Origin: Gammaproteobacteria bacterium
GTDB lineage: Bacteria > Pseudomonadota > Gammaproteobacteria > Arenicellales > CAJQKF01
Direction of reading: 5' to 3'
DNA: 48,650 bases
Assembly: GCA_030429665.1 (NCBI GenBank)
Contig: JAUIEZ010000024.1
Span: 1-48,650 of the forward strand
Part shown: one piece after another, positions 17,977 to 26,473 of the stretch
How positions within the stretch are numbered: position 1 is the stretch's first letter
How the letters are laid out: each line of letters opens with the position of its first letter
The notes under the pieces: generated by a model
Told to the model about the DNA's origin: nothing
Databases searched by the model: none
Seen by the model: the letters and a program-made list of their open reading frames with translations, nothing else
Position numbers and translations under genes: made by a program

Positions 17977-19848
17977 CTAGACAAGCTCCCCCGGGTTGGT
18001 GTCGGGCCGCGCCCGAACGAAATGTTGATTGCCGAGGTCCACCATTGTACTTCCGGACCCCGGACCCGAGGCGAACGGCGCCGGCCATGCCGCCGGGTCG
18101 GAGGCCCGGTTTCGGTAAATGCTCTCGAAATCCAGCTTGCGTTCGAGCTCCGGGAAAGGCACCGCCGACAACAGCGCCTTGGTATAGGGATGCACCGGAT
18201 TGGCGAATATCTGCTCGCGTGGCGCGACTTCGACCAGTTTTCCCTTGCACATCACGGAAATCCGCTCGGATACGTAGTCCACGACGGCCAGGTTGTGGGA
18301 AACGAAAAGCAACGTGAGGTCGAGTTCTGCCTGCAAATCCTTGAGCAGGTTGAGGATTTGCGCCTGGATCGAGACGTCGAGCGCGGACACCGGTTCGTCG
18401 CAAATGATCACGTCGGGCCGTAGCGCCAACGCCCGTGCGATGCCGATGCGTTGCCGCTGGCCGCCAGAGAAACTGTGCGGGTAGCGGCTCAGGAAGCGCG
18501 GGTCCAGACCGACCAGCCGCATCAATTCCTTGACCAACTCCGCCTGGTACGCCTCGTCGCCGAGGTTGTGGATCACCATCGGTTCGCGGACGATGTCGTA
18601 GACCGTCATTCGGGGATTGAGCGAACTGAAGGGGTCCTGGAAGATGATCTGCATCTTGCGGCGGAAGGCGAACAACGCGTCGTCGTCCAGGGCGCGCACG
18701 TCGATTTCCATGTTGCCGTCGAAGAACTTCACGCTGCCCTCGTCAGGCGTCAGCGCACGCATGGCGATCTTGCTCAGCGTGGTCTTGCCGCAGCCGCTTT
18801 CCCCGACCAGGCCCATGCACTCGCCCTTGTTCACGGTGATGGTCACGTCGTCCACCGCGCGGACGACCTGCGCCTTCGAGCCAAGCCATCCCTCGTTGCG
18901 GATGGTGAACGTCTTGACGATGTTCTTCAGCTCCAGGTGGCGCGGCTCGGTGACCTCCTCGGTTTCCTGCTGCGGGGAGAAGTGCCGGCCGAGCTGGTGC
19001 TCGATCTCGCGCACGGGCGTAAGCCGTTCGCCCTTTTTCATGTTGAAATGCGGAACCGCCTTGAACAAGGCCCGCAGATAGGGGTGGGTGGGGTCGGCGT
19101 AGATATCCTCGGCGCTTCCGCGTTCCATGATCTCGCCGTGATACATGACGACCACTTCCTCGGCCATGTTTGCCACCACGCCCAGGTCGTGGGTGATCAG
19201 CAGCACGGCCATGGACAGCTCGCTCTGAAGCTTGCGAACCAGGTGCAGGATCTGCGCCTGGATGGTGACGTCGAGGGCGGTGGTGGGTTCGTCGGCAATT
19301 AGCAGGGCGGGGCGGCAGATCAGCGCCAGCGCGATCATGGCCCGCTGCCGCAAGCCGCCGGACAACTCGAAAGGGTAGGTGTTCAACGCCCGTGCGGGGT
19401 CGGGGAAACCGACAAGCCCGAGCATCTCGCGAGTCAAGCGCATGCCCTCCTCGCGGCTGGCGTCGCGATGCAGGAACAGCGCCTCGCTGATCTGGTCGCC
19501 GATCGTGTGCAGGGGCGAAAGCGAGACCATCGGTTCCTGGAAAATCATCGAGATCACGCCGCCGCGAATCGATCGCATGCGGGCGCTGTTGACATCCAGC
19601 GACGCGATGTCGAGATCGTGATGCTTCTCCGTGTTGAGGAGGATTTTCCCGCGACTGATGTGCGCGATCTTCGGCAGGATGCCGAGGATGGCCTGGGCGG
19701 TGACCGACTTGCCCGAGCCGGATTCACCGACCAGGGCGACCGTGCTGCCCGGCATGATATCGAACGATACGCCGCGAACGGCCTCAATGACGCCGCCGTG
19801 CACGCGGAACTCGATTGCCAGGTCCTGGATCTCGAGCAGTGGTTTCAC
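17977..19848 (-). CDS. fused double-ATPase ABC protein (DppD-DppF type)
   Basis: A 623-residue protein carrying two complete ABC ATPase domains. Domain 1 (about residues 5-260) has Walker A GESGSGKS and signature LSGGLRQR. Domain 2 (about 300-560) has Walker A GESGCGKT and signature FSGGQRQR, each followed by its own DEP-type Walker B ([12 protein letters not shown] and [12 protein letters not shown]). The fusion resembles the YejF/GsiA layout, where one polypeptide replaces DppD and DppF. Each half ends with the oligopeptide ABC C-terminal motif ([24 protein letters not shown]). The last 50 residues are Pro/Gly-rich and probably disordered. The gene is first of the transporter set, before its binding protein, which is the reverse of the usual yej order. 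Confidence 0.93.
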   Translation of the reverse strand: MKPLLEIQDLAIEFRVHGGVIEAVRGVSFDIMPGSTVALVGESGSGKSVTAQAILGILPKIAHISRGKILLNTEKHHDLDIASLDVNSARMRSIRGGVISMIFQEPMVSLSPLHTIGDQISEALFLHRDASREEGMRLTREMLGLVGFPDPARALNTYPFELSGGLRQRAMIALALICRPALLIADEPTTALDVTIQAQILHLVRKLQSELSMAVLLITHDLGVVANMAEEVVVMYHGEIMERGSAEDIYADPTHPYLRALFKAVPHFNMKKGERLTPVREIEHQLGRHFSPQQETEEVTEPRHLELKNIVKTFTIRNEGWLGSKAQVVRAVDDVTITVNKGECMGLVGESGCGKTTLSKIAMRALTPDEGSVKFFDGNMEIDVRALDDDALFAFRRKMQIIFQDPFSSLNPRMTVYDIVREPMVIHNLGDEAYQAELVKELMRLVGLDPRFLSRYPHSFSGGQRQRIGIARALALRPDVIICDEPVSALDVSIQAQILNLLKDLQAELDLTLLFVSHNLAVVDYVSERISVMCKGKLVEVAPREQIFANPVHPYTKALLSAVPFPELERKLDFESIYRNRASDPAAWPAPFASGPGSGSTMVDLGNQHFVRARPDTNPGELV

Positions 19849-19873
19849 GATTGAGGGAATGAAAACAGAGCGG

Positions 19874-20779
19874 TCAATGTCCTGCGCGCCCGCGTGCCAG
19901 CGCGAGCAACTCCTCCGGAAAGTCGGTAATGATACTGTCTACACCCCAGCTTATCAGCCTTTTCATGTCCCCGGGTTCGTTCACCGTCCAACAGTGAACC
20001 TCGAGCCCGAGTCCGCGAGCCTCGTCGATGCAGCCCCTGTCGAGGTCGCGGAAATCACTGGCCCAGTAGTCTACGCCCATTGAGGCCACCATGGCAGGTA
20101 CGGAGCCGCCGAAATTCGCAACCGACAATCCATTGGTCCACGGCGAGGCGGCTTGCCGCCCGCGCCCGATTGTATCGAACTCCGGCCGCTCGCTGGACAG
20201 GCACCCGGTAACGAGGGAGGTATCCAGCGCGCGAACCGCGGCGACCACCTGCCAATTGAACGACTGCACCGTCACCCGGGTGGCAATATCGTAGCGGTGG
20301 ATCGCGGCGATGATTTCTTCGGCGAACCGGCCCGGCTGCGGGCGCGGCGGAATCGCCCCGGGATCGCACTTGATCTCGATGTTTATCCCGCAGTGTTCAT
20401 GGCGGGCCGCCAGTTCGGCCACTTCCCCGAAGAGCGGAATTCGCGCTCCATCCACCGACCGCTGCGCGGGAAACCGCCGTGCATAGCGACTGCCGGGACG
20501 GATGCGCCCGACGTCCATGGATCGAATCTCGCCGATCGGCAGGCCATGCCACGCGGTACGCGCGCCGACCCAGAGACCGTCGGCGTCGCGCACGAGATCG
20601 GGATTCGTGGTCTCGTCGTGAACCACGATCAACACGTCGTCCGCGCTCAAGTTGACGTCGACCTCGATTCGGTCCACCCCGGCGTCCATGGCGTACTCGA
20701 AAGAGACAAGCGTGTTTTCCGGCAGCACGCCGCGTGCGCCGCGATGGCCCTGGGTAATGAGTCGGGAAGCAGGTTTCAT
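19874..20779 (-). CDS. glycerophosphodiester phosphodiesterase
   Basis: A 301-residue GDPD-family TIM barrel. The catalytic N-terminal pattern is intact: GHRGARGVLPENT (H12, E21), IEVDV (E39, D41) and HDET (H54). It lacks a signal peptide, so it should hydrolyse glycerophosphodiesters in the cytoplasm, releasing glycerol 3-phosphate and an alcohol, like UgpQ. It stops only 25 bases before the ABC ATPase gene on the same strand, so it probably heads the peptide-transporter operon. That link suggests the transporter might also handle a phosphodiester-containing compound, but this is weak inference. Confidence 0.9.
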   Translation of the reverse strand: MKPASRLITQGHRGARGVLPENTLVSFEYAMDAGVDRIEVDVNLSADDVLIVVHDETTNPDLVRDADGLWVGARTAWHGLPIGEIRSMDVGRIRPGSRYARRFPAQRSVDGARIPLFGEVAELAARHEHCGINIEIKCDPGAIPPRPQPGRFAEEIIAAIHRYDIATRVTVQSFNWQVVAAVRALDTSLVTGCLSSERPEFDTIGRGRQAASPWTNGLSVANFGGSVPAMVASMGVDYWASDFRDLDRGCIDEARGLGLEVHCWTVNEPGDMKRLISWGVDSIITDFPEELLALARGRAGH

Positions 20780-20798
20780 GAGAGCGCCAACTATATTG

Positions 20799-21611
20799 AT
20801 GTCTGCTACAGTCCCGCAAATCCACTTTTACTCCGAAGGCAATTTCTTGGCACCCACCGGGCAAGCACACGAGCACCTGCGGCGACTGAAAGCGCGGCTG
20901 GCCGACGCCGGCTTCGATCTCGTCTCGGTCATCAAGCTGACGCGTCTCGACGCCTCGCTCGCCGAGTCGATCCGCGACGCCGCCGTTCGCGCCGGCTTGC
21001 CGGCCGGCGTCGGTGCGCTCAAGGTCGTATTGGTCGGCAACAGCGGTGGTCGCTTCTGGGATTCGCTGACACAGGCCGAACGAGACGCAGCGGATCCCCT
21101 GGATGAGTTCAGCGCGGCGCGGGCAGGCGATGCCATCGCGTCGCTGTTCGGCCAAGCGCCAAGCGTGCCGGTTTATCCCGGTGAATGCGACTTCTCGCTC
21201 CTGGCCCTGGGGCGCGCGTGCGGATGGGGCTCGCCCTCCTGGCTGGGCGTTTACATCCACCCGGAATTCGGTACGTGGTTCGCGTTTCGCGCCGTCCTCG
21301 TGACCACGGCCGCACTGCCGGACGACGTGCTCGGCGAGTCGACGGACGCCTGCCTTCAGTGTGTCACCCGCGATTGCGTGGCAGCCTGCCCGGTCGGCGC
21401 GCCGCACCCGCCGGGACGATTCGACCTGGAATCCTGTGTATCCCAGCGCCTGGCCGACGGGTCGCCGTGCGCGAATCGATGCGGGGCGCGCGAGGCCTGC
21501 CCGGTCGGCGCCGGCTACCGATATCCGCGCGAGCTCGTATCGCACGTCTACGGCCGTTCGCTCGAGTCGTTGAAGCGCTACGCGGCCGATCGAGGATCCG
21601 GCACCGCGTGA
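20799..21611 (+). CDS. 4Fe-4S ferredoxin-like protein (QueG-related C-terminal domain)
   Basis: A soluble 270-residue protein. The first half (HLRRLKARLADAGFDLVSVI ... VVLVGNSGGRFWDSL) looks like the N-terminal domain found in small epoxyqueuosine-reductase-like or corrinoid-related iron-sulphur proteins. The C-terminal half holds two Cys clusters: CLQCVTRDCVAACPVGAPH, then CVSQRLADGSPCANRCGAREACPVG. The spacing in the first cluster (CxxCx4CxxxCP) differs from the textbook CxxCxxCxxxCP. It probably carries one or two Fe-S clusters and transfers electrons; the partner is unknown. ATG 20799 was chosen; ATG 20778 (MRAPTILM) is possible, and would overlap the start codon of the divergent GDPD gene. 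Confidence 0.75.
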   Translation: MSATVPQIHFYSEGNFLAPTGQAHEHLRRLKARLADAGFDLVSVIKLTRLDASLAESIRDAAVRAGLPAGVGALKVVLVGNSGGRFWDSLTQAERDAADPLDEFSAARAGDAIASLFGQAPSVPVYPGECDFSLLALGRACGWGSPSWLGVYIHPEFGTWFAFRAVLVTTAALPDDVLGESTDACLQCVTRDCVAACPVGAPHPPGRFDLESCVSQRLADGSPCANRCGAREACPVGAGYRYPRELVSHVYGRSLESLKRYAADRGSGTA

Positions 21612-21619
21612 GCGCCGCG

Positions 21620-21648
21620 TCGCCAACGCCGGCAACGACCTTTATAAT
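21620..21648 (+). promoter_or_regulatory. candidate sigma-70 promoter of the SEL1-SPOR gene
   Basis: TCGCCA (21620-21625) and TATAAT (21643-21648) are spaced by 17 bases. The -10 is perfect and the -35 matches 4 of 6. The start point would lie near 21655, about 58 bases before ATG 21713. The region is otherwise GC-rich, so the TATAAT stands out. Confidence 0.5.
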
Positions 21649-21712
21649 TCCCGGCGCGGAATGCGTTCTTGCCCCCGAACCGACACCAGATACCGACTTG
21701 CGACCCCCGTTC

Positions 21713-24700
21713 ATGTCCTATTCCCCGTTACCCGGCAGCCGAATCAGGCGACATCTGGCCGCCTGGCTGATCCTGGCCGCGATGTTCGCCGTCGGCGCGC
21801 TTCGCGCCGACGACCAGTCGATGGAAAAGGCGCTCGAATCCTTCGAGGCGGGTGAATACCAGCAGGCGCTGGAGATCTGGCTTTTAAAAGCCTACGAGGG
21901 CGATCCCGAGGCCCAGTACCGGCTTGGACGCATGTTCGCCGAGGGCGCGGGCACGGTGGCGGACGCTTCAGAGGCCGTCTACTGGTACTCGCGCGCGGCC
22001 GAGCAGGGCAATGCCGCCGCGCAGTACGAACTCGGCAATGCCTGGTATCACGGCGCCGGCGTAGACCCCGACAAGACGAAGGCGCTCGAGTGGTGGCAGG
22101 TGGCCGCGGAAAACGGCAACGCGGACGCTCAATATCACCTCGGACGGGCGTACTTCTACGGTATCGATCGTCACCAGGATTCACGGCTCGCCATGGAATG
22201 GTTTACCCGCGCCGCCGACAACGGCAACGCGTTGGCACAGGATTTTCTGCAGCGTGTCGGCGTATCGGACGATGCCGCCGGCAACGACGCGACGGGGTGG
22301 ACCGGTTACGGTCGCGTCGACGATCGGGCGATTTGGGTCTACGCCTCCTTCAACCGGCTTTCGCCGATCCTTCGCAAGCTCGCCCCGGGGGACCTGTTGC
22401 GCGTCGTGGAACAGCGTCGCGGCTGGTTCCGCGTCCAGGTTCCCGGCGGGCTGCCGGTCTGGGTGCCGGCCGACAAGGTCGAGCAGGTTGAAGACGGTCA
22501 CCGGATCGTCGGGGTCGGTGTCGCGGCCCGTCCGGATCCGGAAAACGACCCGTCCGTCAAACCGGTCGGCATGTTTCTCGACGGCGACCGCGTCGTGCCT
22601 GTCGAGGAAAACGGCGACTGGTTGCGCGTACGCGCGCCGGAGTCGATCAGCGGCTGGGTGGAAGCCATCGACGTGGTCGAGGTCGACGCCGACGATGCCG
22701 TACTTGCCGCCGAGTGGGAGCGGGCCTCGGGGTCGGTAGCGGCGTCGCTCGCCGCCCTTTCGCCGCGGCGCGCCACCATGGTTCTGCCGACATCCACTGA
22801 CACGGCGGCCGAACAGGCGCCCGGCGCAAGCGCTGCCGTGACGGATTCCGTTCCGGCGCCGCCGGAACGTATCGAAGTCGATACGGCGACGCAGGAGATC
22901 GCCAATACCGATACCGAACAAGGTCCGGTAATCGACGACGAACCCGCCGTTGCGTCCGACACGGATGCCGAACAAAGCCCGGTGATCGATGGCGAACTCA
23001 CCGCTGCGTCCGACACGGATGCCGAACGAAGTCCGGTGATCGATGGCGAGCCCGCCGCTGCGTCCGACACGGATGCCGAACGAAGTCCGGTGATCGATGG
23101 CGAGCCCGCCGTTGCGTCCCAGGTCTCGCCGGGGGACTACTTGCGCGTGGGCCAGCAGGGTCAGTCGATCTACGCACGCGCGCGGCTCAGTTCGGCACGC
23201 ATCGACCTGATGCCTGCCGGTTTGCTGGTGCGCGTGGTCGGACGCGAGGGCGACTGGGTGGAAGTCGAAGTGCCGGGCGGCCTGCCGTTGTGGATCTATA
23301 GTCGTTTCATCGAGCACGACGGCGAGACAGGCCGCATCACCGGGCGCGGCGTTCGCGCGCGGCCCCTGCCATCGACGTCGGGCAATTCGCAGCCGGTGGG
23401 TACCTACCCGGAGGGCGTCGAAGTCCGCGTGATCGCAGAATCGGAGCAATGGGTGCGAATTCACGCGCCGGAGAACATTGCTGCCTGGATGCCGGTGGAT
23501 GGCCTGTTCACCGTGGATGCCGAGGAAGCGGCAATCGCCTTGCAGTGGAATGAACAAGGCGCCGACGGCGTGGTGGCGTTCAAGGCCGAGATGGCGCGAG
23601 ACGACGCCCCGGCCGAGCAGGTCACGGCGGAGAACGGCGTCTCGTCGGACGATGAGGTCGACGTTTCCCGGGTGTCGCAGACCGTTTCCGAGTCGGCGGC
23701 CACGCGGGTCGAATTCGGCCGTACGGAAGTGGCCCGGTCGGTTGTCGACGCCAATGAGGAATCACTTCCCGCGGCCGCGGCGGAGCCTGTGGAGCCCTCG
23801 GAGGAGAACATACTTCCCGGGTCGGAATCGGCCGTCGATCGCGACGACGGCGCGGCCGACGACGGGGACGTTGCCAGTGCCGAATCCGGGATAGGGTCGG
23901 CGCCGATCGGGGAAGTCGTCGAATCGGTTGGCGTTGCGGGCGATGCGCCGGGTGAGGAATCGAGCGGGCGAGCCGCTGTCGGTGACGTTCCCGCCCCCGG
24001 GGAACCGGAGCCGGTTGTCGCCGAATCCGGGTCCTTCATGGCGCCGGTAGAGGAAGTCGTCGAATCCGTCGCCGTTGTGGGCAGTGAATCGGGCGAGGAA
24101 ACGGGCGGGCAATCCGCCGGCGGTGAAGACGGCGTGCCGGAGGAAACGGAATCGGCCGTTGCCGAATCCCTGTTCGCGACGGCGCCGGTCGGGGAAGTCG
24201 TCGAATCCGCCATCGAGTCGGACGATGCATCGGGCGCGGAATCGAGCAAGCAAGCCGCCGGCAGCGATGCCTCGCCGGCGGATACGGAACCGGATGTCGC
24301 CGAATCCGGCTCCGTCGTGGCGCCGGTAGAGGAAGTCGTCGAATCCGACGTCGTACCGGAATCGCCGTCGCCGGCAGATTCGAGCGACGAGTCCGCTATC
24401 GTCCAGGACGAAGGCGCGGAAATGGACGACAGCCAGCCTCAGGCGAACCGGGCGGAATCGGCTCCGGGTGCCGATCCAGCACCGCGCGCGACATCCAGCG
24501 CGGGGGATACGCCGGCGGACACGCCGGAAATCGTCGCGCCGGACGCCACCGCTGGTGAAACCGCGCCGTCGCCTTCGCCAGCGGCCGAAGGCGCCGACAC
24601 GGGTGACGACACCGTTGTCGGGGCAACAGAGGCAGCCGAGGCCGGTGACAGCGACGTGACGCCGTCGCGGGACGCCGCGTCGAGCGCGGACGCTTCCTCG

Positions 24701-25669
24701 CTCGGCGCTTCCTCGCTCGGGACACCCGTCCTGTCGGGTGACGAGGAAACGGCGATCGAAACGGACCGGGCACCGGCAGGTGGTCGTGGCGAGGTTTCCG
24801 CGGTTGATTCGCGAGAACCGTCGACCGGCTTGCCCGCGCCGGACACCCGGGAATCGACGGCGGCCGACCGGTCGCGCGAGGTGCCGGACGATTCCGCGGC
24901 GAGCGCCGACACGGCATCGGTTTCGGTTACCGACGGCCAATCGGCGCGTGACGCCGGTTTATCGGATGCCGAATCCGCGAGTAATGCGCTTGCTGTCGGC
25001 GAGAGCGCCGGTGCCTCCAGCGAGTATCCGGTCACCCCGGGGGCCGGCGATTCGTCCGCGATCGCGGGCGGCGGTGGAGCGGACGGCGTCGACGATGCCG
25101 GCGCGCCGAAACAAGCGACGGCTGAAGGGCCAACCGCGACCGCGGGGTCGAGGTCGATCGCCATGCTGGAGACCGACGACGTTGGCGGTTCCGATGCGAC
25201 GAAGGCGTCCGCGGCGGTTGCCGTATCGGAGAACGTCTCCGGAGCGGACACCGGGGACGCGCCCGAACCGGGCGCGACCGCCACGGATCGCGAAATCGAG
25301 GCCACGGCGACGCGCGTGTCATTCGACGACCTCGCCTGGCTTTACCGGCAATCGCCGGATGCGTTCACCATCGAGGTGCTTCGCGATGCGCCACGCGAGT
25401 CGGTCCTGGCCGCCGCGGAGAGAATCGAAGTCGGGAGCGACATCCACGCGTTTTCCTCTCGCGAAGGTGACCGGTTCGTCTACAGCCTGATGGTGGGTTC
25501 CTACGCCGATCTCGTGGAGGTCAAGCAGGCACTCGGGGCGGTCCAGTACCGGTTCGACGCGATCCGCAGTCGCCGCCTGGGCGCGGTGCAGCAGCAGTGG
25601 TGCGCGCGACTGGACAACCTGACTCCCGAACAACTGTTGCTGGTCCTGGAACGCTGCGCCGCGGAGTAG
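21713..25669 (+). CDS. exported SEL1-repeat / SH3-like / SPOR-like giant repeat protein
   Basis: ATG 21713 gives 1318 residues; the open frame upstream of it translates into Arg-rich nonsense. Order: signal peptide or anchor (residues 13-32, AAWLILAAMFAVGALRA); three SEL1/TPR-like repeats at 64-172 (each ending EQGN, ENGN, DNGN); two SH3-like modules at about 183-325; four 18-residue acidic repeats at 398-469; a second SH3-like pair at about 470-620, with VPGGLPLWIYSRF echoing VPGGLPVWVPADK of the first; about 580 disordered acidic residues including four 46-47-residue repeats from 723; and a C-terminal domain at about 1205-1305 (FTIEVLRDAPRESVLAAAER ... YSLMVGSYADLVEVKQALGA) that looks like a SPOR peptidoglycan-binding domain of the DamX kind. 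I infer an envelope protein that reaches across the periplasm and binds denuded septal glycan. The function is not established. Confidence 0.85.
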   Translation: MSYSPLPGSRIRRHLAAWLILAAMFAVGALRADDQSMEKALESFEAGEYQQALEIWLLKAYEGDPEAQYRLGRMFAEGAGTVADASEAVYWYSRAAEQGNAAAQYELGNAWYHGAGVDPDKTKALEWWQVAAENGNADAQYHLGRAYFYGIDRHQDSRLAMEWFTRAADNGNALAQDFLQRVGVSDDAAGNDATGWTGYGRVDDRAIWVYASFNRLSPILRKLAPGDLLRVVEQRRGWFRVQVPGGLPVWVPADKVEQVEDGHRIVGVGVAARPDPENDPSVKPVGMFLDGDRVVPVEENGDWLRVRAPESISGWVEAIDVVEVDADDAVLAAEWERASGSVAASLAALSPRRATMVLPTSTDTAAEQAPGASAAVTDSVPAPPERIEVDTATQEIANTDTEQGPVIDDEPAVASDTDAEQSPVIDGELTAASDTDAERSPVIDGEPAAASDTDAERSPVIDGEPAVASQVSPGDYLRVGQQGQSIYARARLSSARIDLMPAGLLVRVVGREGDWVEVEVPGGLPLWIYSRFIEHDGETGRITGRGVRARPLPSTSGNSQPVGTYPEGVEVRVIAESEQWVRIHAPENIAAWMPVDGLFTVDAEEAAIALQWNEQGADGVVAFKAEMARDDAPAEQVTAENGVSSDDEVDVSRVSQTVSESAATRVEFGRTEVARSVVDANEESLPAAAAEPVEPSEENILPGSESAVDRDDGAADDGDVASAESGIGSAPIGEVVESVGVAGDAPGEESSGRAAVGDVPAPGEPEPVVAESGSFMAPVEEVVESVAVVGSESGEETGGQSAGGEDGVPEETESAVAESLFATAPVGEVVESAIESDDASGAESSKQAAGSDASPADTEPDVAESGSVVAPVEEVVESDVVPESPSPADSSDESAIVQDEGAEMDDSQPQANRAESAPGADPAPRATSSAGDTPADTPEIVAPDATAGETAPSPSPAAEGADTGDDTVVGATEAAEAGDSDVTPSRDAASSADASSLGASSLGTPVLSGDEETAIETDRAPAGGRGEVSAVDSREPSTGLPAPDTRESTAADRSREVPDDSAASADTASVSVTDGQSARDAGLSDAESASNALAVGESAGASSEYPVTPGAGDSSAIAGGGGADGVDDAGAPKQATAEGPTATAGSRSIAMLETDDVGGSDATKASAAVAVSENVSGADTGDAPEPGATATDREIEATATRVSFDDLAWLYRQSPDAFTIEVLRDAPRESVLAAAERIEVGSDIHAFSSREGDRFVYSLMVGSYADLVEVKQALGAVQYRFDAIRSRRLGAVQQQWCARLDNLTPEQLLLVLERCAAE
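22904..23119 (+). repeat. four tandem 54-base repeats (18 residues each)
   Basis: The stretch is exactly 4 x 54 bases in frame. The protein unit is DTDAERSPVIDGEPAVAS with small changes: copy 1 is NTDTEQGPVIDDEPAVAS. Copies 3 and 4 are nearly identical at DNA level, which shows recent duplication, while copy 1 is the most diverged. The unit is acidic and sits as a linker between the two SH3-like pairs. Such an array is prone to copy-number change. Confidence 0.9.
23879..24358 (+). repeat. four degenerate 138-141-base repeats
   Basis: Copies begin at 23879, 24020, 24161 and 24299 with Ala-Glu-Ser and share a core of the form AESGxxxAPxxEVVES. Spacing is 47, 47 and 46 codons. Copies 2 and 4 share APVEEVVES, copies 1 and 3 AP(I/V)GEVVES, suggesting duplication of a two-unit block. 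The rest of each unit has drifted but stays acidic and Ser/Gly/Pro-rich. The fourth copy loses similarity soon after its core. Confidence 0.8.
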
Positions 25670-25701
25670 TCTCGCGAGGGCGCGCCGCGCACCGCCTCGA
25701 C

Positions 25702-26211
25702 CTAGAGGATGAACTCCAGTCCCAGGAAGTTGTAGCCACGATTCGGATCGTGAATGCCGGCATTGGAATAGTGGGTGATCGACAACGCGGTACGCTCGGA
25801 GATCAAGTAGCGAAGGTGGATCTCGAACGCGAAGCTCGAGTTCACGATGGTGCCGGGCTCGATATCGACCATGCCTATGCCGGCGAAGAATCGCCTGTCA
25901 TCAAACCAGCCGCTGCGAATACGCGTTTCACAAGTCAGTCCGAGCACCTGGTTGCGCCACTTGCCCGTGAAGGCGCCCATCACGAATCCGCATCCGCCCC
26001 ACGCGTCGTTACCGAATCGAGCTCGCCAAAGCAGTGAACCGCCGTCGTTGTTGTGCTTCACGCCGACACCGAGCTCGCCTCTGAATTGCCATGTGTTGTC
26101 GAACGCCGATACGTGGGCAGCGCCCGGCAGCAGACAAAGTAATACCAGAATACGAGAGATTACCCCGGCGCGCCTGGGGCGGGCCGGCCGCGAATGAGAA
26201 TTGCTTGCCAT
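25702..26211 (-). CDS. PagL-like lipid A deacylase / acyloxyacyl hydrolase family
   Basis: A 169-residue outer-membrane beta-barrel candidate. The start ATG 26211 gives a long basic N-terminus followed by the signal helix VISRILVLLCLLPGAAHVSA. The C-terminus carries THYSNAGIHDPNRGYNFLGLEF, close to the HxSNAG...N..G motif of PagL, in which His and Ser are catalytic, and ends in Leu after alternating hydrophobics, as outer-membrane barrels do. PagL removes the 3-O-acyl chain of lipid A. Whether this copy is active is uncertain because the catalytic Glu cannot be placed confidently. It is single, facing the SEL1-SPOR gene tail to tail, and its start is 262 bases from glyA, divergently oriented. 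Confidence 0.7.
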   Translation of the reverse strand: MASNSHSRPARPRRAGVISRILVLLCLLPGAAHVSAFDNTWQFRGELGVGVKHNNDGGSLLWRARFGNDAWGGCGFVMGAFTGKWRNQVLGLTCETRIRSGWFDDRRFFAGIGMVDIEPGTIVNSSFAFEIHLRYLISERTALSITHYSNAGIHDPNRGYNFLGLEFIL

Positions 26212-26378
26212 GAGAACCGATGCGCCTGACAGGTACGCGGGCACCTTGCTCCCTGGATCGGCCTGTTGCGCTGACCTCGCGCGTACCACCGCGTACGACC
26301 GGGCGTTATTAAACCAGAAACCGGCCCGCGTCCGCCAGTGCGGCAGCGGCGATGGTATGCTTCCCGATTCCGTCGCCG

Positions 26379-26420
26379 CCCGATAATTCGGGGTCGTAAG
26401 GTGACGCGATACCCCCGGTA
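26379..26420 (+). promoter_or_regulatory. structured 5-prime leader of glyA with alternative hairpins
   Basis: Two mutually exclusive hairpins can form. One is CCCGA (26379-26383) with TCGGG (26388-26392). The other is GGGGTCG (26390-26396) with CGA-TA-CCCC (26407-26415), a 7-base stem with a 2-base bulge. The loop of the second holds TAAGG (26397-26401), which is complementary to CCTTA (26426-26430) in the left arm of the terminator that follows. This is the layout of an attenuator or riboswitch. I do not recognise a known riboswitch class. The ligand, if any, is unknown. Confidence 0.45.
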
Positions 26421-26421
26421 G

Positions 26422-26447
26422 GCCGCCTTAGGCTAAGGCGGCTTTTT
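26422..26447 (+). terminator. intrinsic terminator inside the glyA leader
   Basis: GCCGCCTTA (26422-26430), a 3-base loop GGC, and TAAGGCGGC (26434-26442) make a perfect 9-base stem followed by five T (26443-26447). The T-run is on the plus strand only. The gene upstream (PagL-like) runs on the minus strand away from here, so the terminator can only act on a plus-strand transcript: a glyA leader or a small RNA. It ends 26 bases before the glyA start codon. Confidence 0.8.
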
Positions 26448-26473
26448 CAAGGTGCTCAAACTGGAGAATATGA

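Noticed and set aside
21185..21712. 528-base upstream extension of the SEL1-SPOR frame
   Set aside because: It overlaps the ferredoxin-like gene in another frame and is Arg-rich; the signal peptide begins at ATG 21713.
22904..23119. CRISPR-like direct repeats
   Set aside because: The units are contiguous, in frame and without spacers, so they are a coding tandem repeat.
23762..24940. 392-codon antisense frame over the acidic repeats
   Set aside because: It mirrors the repeats of the SEL1-SPOR gene and yields Arg/Phe/Gly repeats with no signal or domain.
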